Positions 58,317 to 64,000 of a DNA stretch of 64,000 nucleotides are shown here, in pieces (position 1 is the stretch's first letter; every line of letters begins with the position of its first letter). The translations under genes were made by a program, and so were the position numbers. The DNA is from Pseudomonas tolaasii NCPPB 2192. Lineage in GTDB: Bacteria > Pseudomonadota > Gammaproteobacteria > Pseudomonadales > Pseudomonadaceae. The DNA lies in the NCBI RefSeq assembly GCF_002813445.1, contig NZ_PHHD01000001.1, positions 1,798,001-1,862,000 on the forward strand. The letters run 5' to 3'. Under the pieces are notes generated by a model. It saw only the letters and a program-made list of their open reading frames with translations. It was not told the DNA's origin and searched no databases.

Positions 58317-58557
58317 AGCGTGGTTTATACGCTTATCGCCAACTGCTTATGCACAATCGGTTGGTTGACACTGTCACGAAACAGCCATTTTGTGGAGCCG
58401 TTCTCAACACGCTGCAACTGCCTGTTTTGTGTGCATTTTATTGTGTGAACAAAAAATGACCAGCGTGGGTTTTGACCTGTAACGCACGGGCTTACAGCCT
58501 CCGTAAAGATTCCATCAACAGAGTTATCCACAGGGCGCGCACGGCACATCTTGCCCC

Positions 58558-59745
58558 CTAATCGCGCTCGGCCAACACCATCACGTTGCGTGGGGTGAGG
58601 GTGGGCTCGCAGAAGGTGCCTATCTCAACCTTGTAGCCCTGTTCCGACAGGAAAAGTGCCCGGTCCAGCACCAGCCATATTTCCAGTGGGCGTCGGAATA
58701 ATCCGCGTACCAACTCCAGATTGCGCACTTCGGCCAATCGGCGCCAGCCATGGGCTTCCAGTTCGGCCCAATTCCGTTCGCCTGTGGATAAACCTTTGAG
58801 GCTTGCCAGCTCGCGGCAGTAGTCTGCGAAGGGCTTGTCCAGCCAGTTGGCAGGCAGGGACGGTGTGGGCAGGTATTCATCGCAGCCGCGTAACTGTCGT
58901 TGCAGACGGTCAAAGGCCAGGCGCCGGGCCATGGAGGTGTCGCGCTGCTGGCGTACGCGGTTGCCGGCGGTGACGGTTTCGCTCAAGGGCAGGCCCAAGT
59001 CTTCAATCGACAGTCGCAGGTGCGAGGCCCGGCCCGCAGCCGATAACGGCTGGTAACTGTCGGCGCCGATACGGTTATAGCAGCAAGGCGCCAGCGCCAG
59101 TTGCCTGCAGCCGGCAGCGCTGGCCAGTTGCAGCAGGCGCACATGCAGGTCGCCGCAGGCATGCAAGGCGACGGGGGTGTGCTCGGCGGTGATCGCCACA
59201 TCCGCCATCACGTCTTGCAGTTGATGAGTGGCGGGCAAACCGTGGTGTTCGCTCAAGGCCTGGCCTGAGGCAATCAAGGCCGGGTCGTATTCCAGGCAGG
59301 TCAGCTGCTGGCCGGGTTGCAACAGGCGGCGGCCAAGGTGGCCTTTGCCGGCACACCAGTCCAGCCAGTGCGTAGGTTGTTGCGCAAATTGCAGCGCAGC
59401 ACCGAAGGCCTCAATCTGTTGCCATTTGCGGCCGGGCACATCCACATTCAGGCGATGGCGCGCGGTTTCCAGGGCGTGTGCGGGCAACTTATCCACAGCG
59501 CTCAGGCGCTGTGCCTGTTCGGCGAGCTGTGGAAAAGGCGCGGGCGCGGCCAACTGATGGGGGTGGTTATGACTGGCTTCGGCATCCGCCAGCGAGCGCT
59601 CGCGCAGCCACTGGGCCAGCGCCGCGTGCTCGGTTTCCCAGGGCAAGTGCAGGTGGGTAAAGGGCCGTGGTTTCCACAGCCCTTGGTGCTCGATCAGAAA
59701 CGCATCGAGTGCGTTAAAGCACGCCTCAGCGTCCCTGGCAGGCAT
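58558..59745 (-). CDS. Class I SAM-dependent methyltransferase
   Basis: 395 residues. SAM-binding motif I is LDWCAGKGHLGRRLL, followed by LTCLEYDPALIASGQAL, then ALHACGDLHVRLLQLA and the APCCYNRI motif. This set occurs in METTL25-like and related methyltransferases with two Cys at the active-site loop; an RNA substrate is plausible but not shown. Its 5' end lies next to the permease gene, overlapping it by 20 bp, so it may be cotranscribed with the transporter. Confidence 0.8.
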   Translation of the reverse strand: MPARDAEACFNALDAFLIEHQGLWKPRPFTHLHLPWETEHAALAQWLRERSLADAEASHNHPHQLAAPAPFPQLAEQAQRLSAVDKLPAHALETARHRLNVDVPGRKWQQIEAFGAALQFAQQPTHWLDWCAGKGHLGRRLLQPGQQLTCLEYDPALIASGQALSEHHGLPATHQLQDVMADVAITAEHTPVALHACGDLHVRLLQLASAAGCRQLALAPCCYNRIGADSYQPLSAAGRASHLRLSIEDLGLPLSETVTAGNRVRQQRDTSMARRLAFDRLQRQLRGCDEYLPTPSLPANWLDKPFADYCRELASLKGLSTGERNWAELEAHGWRRLAEVRNLELVRGLFRRPLEIWLVLDRALFLSEQGYKVEIGTFCEPTLTPRNVMVLAERD

Positions 59746-60457
59746 CGACGCGCAGCCAGCGTTCCAGCAGTTTGAAACCGCGCACCAGGATGTAGGCCAT
59801 CAGCAGGTAGAACAGCCCGGCGGCGAAGAAAATCTCGACCGGCAAATAGGTGCGCGCGATGATCGTGCGCGCCATGCCGGTCAGTTCCAGCAAGGTCACG
59901 GTACTGGCCAGGGCGCTGGCCTTGAGCATCAGGATCACTTCGTTGCTGTAGGCCGGCAGGCCGATGCGCGAGGCACGGGGCAGGATGATGTAGAACAGCG
60001 TCTTCGGCTTGGACATGCCCAAAGCCCGCGCCGCTTCGATTTCACCCGGTGGAATGGCCTGGATCGCGCCGCGCAGAATCTCGGCAATATAGGCAGCCGT
60101 GTGCAGGGTCATGGTCGCGGTGGCACACCAGAACGGGTCGCGCAGGTATGGCCACATGAAGCTCTCGCGTATGGCATCGAACTGCGCCAGGCCGTAGTAG
60201 ACCAGAAACAGCTGCACCAGCAGCGGCGTGCCGCGGAAGAAGAAAATATAAGCATAAGGCAGGGCGCTCACGTACCAGCGGCGCGAGGAGCGCGCGATGC
60301 CCAGCGGAATCGCCAGCAGCAAACCGGCGATTACGGCGATGGCGACCAGTTCCAGGGTCAACGTCGCGCCCTGTGCCAGTTTGGGCAGCCATTTGATGAT
60401 CACGGCCCAGTTCAGGCCCAAATCGAAATGCGACAGCCAGCTGTAGTCACCGCTCAT
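59726..60457 (-). CDS. Basic amino-acid ABC transporter permease (HisM-like)
   Basis: 243 residues from the ATG at 60457. Five membrane helices and the EAA loop EIEAARALGMSKPKTLFYII. FFRGTPLLVQLFLVYYG is the signature of polar amino-acid permeases. Overlaps the other permease gene by 4 bp; the two form a heterodimer in HisQMP-type transporters. Confidence 0.9.
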   Translation of the reverse strand: MSGDYSWLSHFDLGLNWAVIIKWLPKLAQGATLTLELVAIAVIAGLLLAIPLGIARSSRRWYVSALPYAYIFFFRGTPLLVQLFLVYYGLAQFDAIRESFMWPYLRDPFWCATATMTLHTAAYIAEILRGAIQAIPPGEIEAARALGMSKPKTLFYIILPRASRIGLPAYSNEVILMLKASALASTVTLLELTGMARTIIARTYLPVEIFFAAGLFYLLMAYILVRGFKLLERWLRVDACQGR

Positions 60458-61149
60458 TGGGCGCTCCTTGCAAAGCCGCGGGCGGCGCGTTTTTCCAGGA
60501 AGTGCATGCCGGTCATCGCCAGCACGGTGAGGCCCAGGTACATAAAGGCCGCGACCATAAAGAAGGTGAACGGCTGCTTGGTCACGGTCACACCAATCTG
60601 CGCATGGCGCATGATTTCTTCCAGGCCGATCACCGACACCAGCGCGGTGTCCTTCATCAAAATCATGAACAGGTTGCCAAGACCCGGCAGGGCGATGCGC
60701 CACATCTGCGGCATGATCAGCCGGGTGAAAATCCGGAACTTCGACAGGCCCAGCGCCACACCCGCTTCACGGTGGCCCTTGGGAATGGCGAGGATCGCAC
60801 CACGAAACACTTCCGTGGCGTAAGCGCCAAAGCACAGGCCCAGGGCGATGACGCCGGCGGCAAAGGCACTCAGGGAAAGGTCGGGGTTACCAAAAAACTC
60901 CCCCAGGGCCCGCATCAAATTGACCGTGCCGAAATAAATCAGCAGCACCCACAGCAGTTCGGGAATACCGCGAACGATGGTCGAGTAAGCGCCGCCAAGC
61001 CATTGCAACGGCTTGTACGGGGACGTCTTGGCCAGTGCACCGGCAAGGCCGAGCACCAGCCCCAGGCACAGGGCCGTGAGCGCCAGTTTGACGGTCATCA
61101 GCGCGCCAGCGGCAAGCGCCGGGCCGAATCCGTAGAGATCGAAATTCAT
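60454..61149 (-). CDS. Basic amino-acid ABC transporter permease (HisQ-like)
   Basis: 231 residues. Starts MNFDLYGFGPALAAGALMTV; the conserved IVRGIPELLWVLLIYFG and EAA loop HREAGVALGLSKFRIFTRLI identify it. Partner of the HisM-like permease. Confidence 0.9.
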   Translation of the reverse strand: MNFDLYGFGPALAAGALMTVKLALTALCLGLVLGLAGALAKTSPYKPLQWLGGAYSTIVRGIPELLWVLLIYFGTVNLMRALGEFFGNPDLSLSAFAAGVIALGLCFGAYATEVFRGAILAIPKGHREAGVALGLSKFRIFTRLIMPQMWRIALPGLGNLFMILMKDTALVSVIGLEEIMRHAQIGVTVTKQPFTFFMVAAFMYLGLTVLAMTGMHFLEKRAARGFARSAQ

Positions 61150-61223
61150 GGTGTTTTCATATCGCGGCAGGCATTGCTGAAAGCCGGCGCACCCAAGTGG
61201 GCGCGCCGGTCAGGTCGTTCAGA

Positions 61224-61976
61224 TCATTCGATGCTGAACGGGAAGTACTTGTCGTTGATTTTTTTGTAGGTGCCGTCTGCCTTGATCTCTGCCAGGGCTT
61301 TGTTCAGGCGCTCGCGCAGCGGGTCGCCCTTGCGTACGGCGATACCGATCTTATCGCTTTCCACCACTGGGTCGCCTTTGAACTCGTAGGCCGAACCGTC
61401 TTTGCTCTTGAGCCACTCGTACTGCACGTACTTGTCGGCCAGGATGCCGTCGAGGCGCCCGGAAGTCAGGTCGAGGTAGGCGTTTTCCTGGGTGTCATAC
61501 AGCTTGGCGGTGGTGTCCGGCAGCTTGTCTTCCAGGTAGGTGCCGGCCAGCGTCGCGCGTTGGGCGCCGATGGTCTTGCCTTTGAGGTAGGCCGCGTCGG
61601 TCTTGAAGTCCGCAGTGGCTTTCGGCGCGATGAATTGCAGCTTGTTGGAGTAGTACGGGTCGGTGAAGTCGACGGCTTGCTTGCGCTCATCGGTGATCGA
61701 CAGCGAAGACACCAGGAAGTCGAACTTCTTGGCGTTCAGGGCCGGGATGATGCCGTCCCAGTCAGAAGTGACCACTTCACATTTGTCGACTTTCATCTTG
61801 GCGCACAGGGCGTCGCCGATGTCTTTGTCAAAACCCACCACGTTGCCGCTGGCGTCTTTATTGTTGAAGGGCGGGTAGGCCGCCTCGATCCCCATTTTCA
61901 AGGTTTCTGCCATGGCCGTGGCGCTGAACGCCGTCGAGACGGCTGCGGCCAGAAGGAATTTTTTATAGTTCTGCAT
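61224..61976 (-). CDS. Lys/Arg/Orn/His-type periplasmic binding protein
   Basis: 250 residues from the ATG at 61976. Signal peptide ending AMA, then ETLKMGIEAAYPPFNNKDAS, WDGIIPALNAKKFDFLVSSL and a C-terminal domain with RLDGILADKYV. Typical of the HisJ/ArgT/AotJ group that feeds basic amino acids to the permeases encoded next. Confidence 0.9.
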   Translation of the reverse strand: MQNYKKFLLAAAVSTAFSATAMAETLKMGIEAAYPPFNNKDASGNVVGFDKDIGDALCAKMKVDKCEVVTSDWDGIIPALNAKKFDFLVSSLSITDERKQAVDFTDPYYSNKLQFIAPKATADFKTDAAYLKGKTIGAQRATLAGTYLEDKLPDTTAKLYDTQENAYLDLTSGRLDGILADKYVQYEWLKSKDGSAYEFKGDPVVESDKIGIAVRKGDPLRERLNKALAEIKADGTYKKINDKYFPFSIE

Positions 61977-61989
61977 GCATGTTGCTCCG

Positions 61990-62763
61990 TTAGCGGTTGC
62001 TGGACATGAATTGTTTGCAGCGCGCCGAAAGCGGGTTTTCAAACACCTGCTGTGGCGATCCTTGCTCTTCGACCAGGCCCTGGTGCAGGAACACCACTTC
62101 ACTGGACACCTGACGGGCGAAGCCCATTTCATGGGTGACCAGCAGCATGGTGCGGCCTTCTTCGGCCAGTGCGCGGATCACATTAAGTACTTCCTGGACC
62201 ATTTCCGGGTCAAGGGCCGAGGTTGGCTCGTCGAACAGGATGACCTTGGGTTGCATCGCCAGGGTGCGCGCGATGGCCGCGCGTTGTTGCTGGCCGCCGG
62301 ACAGTTGCGCCGGGTAGGCGTGGCGCTTGTCGGCGATGCCGACCTTGGCCAGCAAGGCTTCGGCCACTTCGATGGCTTCGGCTTTGCTCTGGCCGAGCAC
62401 GCGGCGAGGGGCCTCGATGATGTTGTCGAGGATGCTCATGTGCGGCCACAGGTTAAAGTTTTGAAACACAAAACCGATTTCGCTGCGCAGGCGGTTGATC
62501 TGCTTGCCGTCGGCGGCCATCAGCTCGCCGTTTTTTGCGGCCTTGAGCTTGAGCTCTTCGCCGGCCACCAGGATCTGGCCCTGGTGCGGGTTTTCCAGCA
62601 GGTTGATGCAGCGTAAAAAGGTGGACTTGCCGGAACCGGAGGAACCCAGGATCGAGATCACGTCGCCGTCGCGAGCGGTCAGCGAGATACCTTTAAGTAC
62701 CTCAAGCTCACCATAGCGTTTATGCAAGTTGCGGATTTCAAGCGCGGGCGTGGCCTCGGCCAT
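61990..62763 (-). CDS. Basic amino-acid ABC transporter ATPase (HisP-like)
   Basis: 257 residues. Walker A GSSGSGKST, signature LSGGQQQRAAIAR, Walker B VILFDEPTSALD, H-loop VTHEMGFAR. First gene of the operon ATPase - binding protein - permease - permease on the minus strand. The exact substrate among Arg, Orn, Lys and His cannot be decided. Confidence 0.92.
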   Translation of the reverse strand: MAEATPALEIRNLHKRYGELEVLKGISLTARDGDVISILGSSGSGKSTFLRCINLLENPHQGQILVAGEELKLKAAKNGELMAADGKQINRLRSEIGFVFQNFNLWPHMSILDNIIEAPRRVLGQSKAEAIEVAEALLAKVGIADKRHAYPAQLSGGQQQRAAIARTLAMQPKVILFDEPTSALDPEMVQEVLNVIRALAEEGRTMLLVTHEMGFARQVSSEVVFLHQGLVEEQGSPQQVFENPLSARCKQFMSSNR

Positions 62764-63317
62764 GTGCGGTCCTCATTGTGTTCGTTGCGATCCTGCTGTT
62801 GGGCCGCCTTCCTGGCGAGGCGCCAAGCTAGCATAGCGTTCGGATGACAGCCAACAGCCCGGCGGGCGGTAAACGGGCGGTCTGCGGCAGGGTGTCGCAT
62901 CGGCACAGCAGCGTGTCGCGCTATCAACAACCTACAGACGTTTCAACCCGATAAATCCACAGGCTTCGCGTAAAAAAGGGCGCGATGGTGCCAGCTTTGG
63001 CCGGGTGTTGGAAGGGTTAACCGGGCAAACGGTCCATATCAGCCCTTTTATGGGGCGTCACGTACTTTTTGTGTGTGTTTATGGTGCGTTTATTTGCAGT
63101 GAAGGTGGGTCGCTCGGTAACGCTATAGCGGAATGCTATTGTTCTCAAGGACTTGCGAGCGCCGTTGAAAACCTCTGCAGGCCGCGTCAATCGTGGCTCT
63201 GTAACATTTTGGCGCAAATCTTGCGTAAAAAATAAAGAACGCCCCGTTGGATTCTTTTCACGAGAAAGACTGCAGGCCGGGCGGACCGTTTTCGCAATTC
63301 CTCGCTAAGGTGTGTCA
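62764..63317. other. Divergent intergenic region
   Basis: About 550 bp between the transporter operon and the permease gene. No supported gene. AT-rich segments at 63050-63080 and 63205-63260 may contain the permease promoter; no known operator is recognised. Confidence 0.45.
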
Positions 63318-64000
63318 ATGAGTAGTACGCAAAGCTCCAATGACCTCGAACAGGGGCTCAAACCGCGTCACGTCACCATGCTGTCGATTGCCGGCGTTAT
63401 TGGTGCCGGGTTGTTTGTCGGCTCCGGCCATGCGATAGCTGCAGCCGGGCCTGCCGTACTGCTGGCTTATGCCGCGGCGGGCACGCTGGTGGTGTTGGTG
63501 ATGCGCATGCTGGCCGAAATGGCCGTGGCCTCGCCCGACACCGGCTCGTTCTCCACCTACGCCGACCGTGCGATCGGCCACTGGGCCGGTTTCACCATCG
63601 GCTGGCTGTACTGGTGGTTCTGGGTGCTGGTGATTCCCCTGGAAGCCAACGCCGCCGCAACCATCCTGCATGCCTGGTTCCCTGATGTGGCCATCTGGGT
63701 GTTTACCCTGGTCATTACCTTGTTGCTGACTGCGACCAACCTGTTCAGCGTGAAGAACTACGGCGAGTTCGAGTTCTGGTTCGCGTTGATCAAGGTTGTG
63801 GCGATTGTGGGCTTTGTGATCCTCGGCCTGGCGGCGATTTTCGGCTTCCTGCCGACCAGCCAGGTCAGCGGCGTTTCGCACCTGTTCGACACTCAAGGCT
63901 TCATGCCAAACGGCATGGGCGCGGTATTGGCGGCGATTCTGACCACCATGTTCTCCTTTATGGGCACCGAGATCGTCACCATCGCGGCCGCCGAATCCAA
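63318..64000 (+). CDS. gabP: GABA permease-like amino-acid transporter, N-terminal part
   Basis: The gene runs off the right edge; 227 residues are visible. It starts MSSTQSSNDLEQGLKPRHVT and shows the APC-family signature MLSIAGVIGAGLFVGSGHAI, followed by membrane segments typical of proton-driven amino-acid permeases. The beginning agrees well with GabP of Pseudomonas; related D-Ser/D-Ala/Gly permeases are not excluded. Confidence 0.75.
   Translation, partial: MSSTQSSNDLEQGLKPRHVTMLSIAGVIGAGLFVGSGHAIAAAGPAVLLAYAAAGTLVVLVMRMLAEMAVASPDTGSFSTYADRAIGHWAGFTIGWLYWWFWVLVIPLEANAAATILHAWFPDVAIWVFTLVITLLLTATNLFSVKNYGEFEFWFALIKVVAIVGFVILGLAAIFGFLPTSQVSGVSHLFDTQGFMPNGMGAVLAAILTTMFSFMGTEIVTIAAAES

Overview
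The window is a stretch of Pseudomonas chromosome, most likely of the P. fluorescens group. The GC-rich host genes, a REP-type palindrome, an OprD-family porin, DUF3077 and DUF2790 small proteins and a TonB-dependent siderophore receptor all fit that assignment. It carries two foreign elements inserted next to each other at one tRNA-Thr(UGU) gene.

Left host flank (1-9357): siderophore receptor (partial) with a Fur-box-like site, OprD-family porin, tautomerase-SDR pair, periplasmic M48 protease with a CHASE2 membrane protein and a small secreted protein, AraC-type regulator, membrane protein, and a DUF3077 gene behind a GC-rich, apparently highly structured leader.

Retron island (9358-13576): an AT-rich block of about 4.2 kb on the minus strand. 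It holds a retron-type reverse transcriptase, an adjacent AAA ATPase-TOPRIM (OLD-like) effector, a plausible msr-msd region just upstream of the RT, and a tyrosine recombinase that appears split into two overlapping genes. A degenerate copy of the tRNA-Thr 3' end (9358-9380) lies on its left and a perfect 51-bp copy (13526-13576) on its right, so it looks like a small tRNA-targeting element carrying an anti-phage retron.

Prophage (13526-55514): a complete-looking lambdoid siphophage of about 42 kb, bounded by a perfect 51-bp direct repeat; the right copy lies inside the intact tRNA-Thr. From the left: integrase, DUF4224 excisionase-like protein and a leftward operon; a CI-type repressor lacking its catalytic Ser, with operator clusters on both sides; Cro-like protein, KilA-N and Rha/KilAC antirepressor; DnaC/DnaB replication genes; Q-like antiterminator followed by three terminators; holin and Rz/Rz1 spanins; HNH, TerS, TerL and HK97-type head genes; lambda-like tail genes with a classic -1 frameshift site (GGGAAAC) in the G-T chaperone; a moron; tape measure, M, L, K, I, J; an AT-rich tail-fibre cassette; a lysozyme-like gene and a truncated second Rz; and accessory genes with diverged duplications up to attR.

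Right host flank (55542-64000): DUF2790 protein, two tandem BcsQ/WssA-like ParA-family genes without a cellulose synthase next to them, a methyltransferase, a basic amino-acid ABC transporter (ATPase, binding protein, two permeases) and the start of a GabP-like permease.

The retron defence module next to a prophage in the same integration site is the most interesting part. Its ncRNA, the nested att sites, the split integrase and the structured DUF3077 leader deserve checking.
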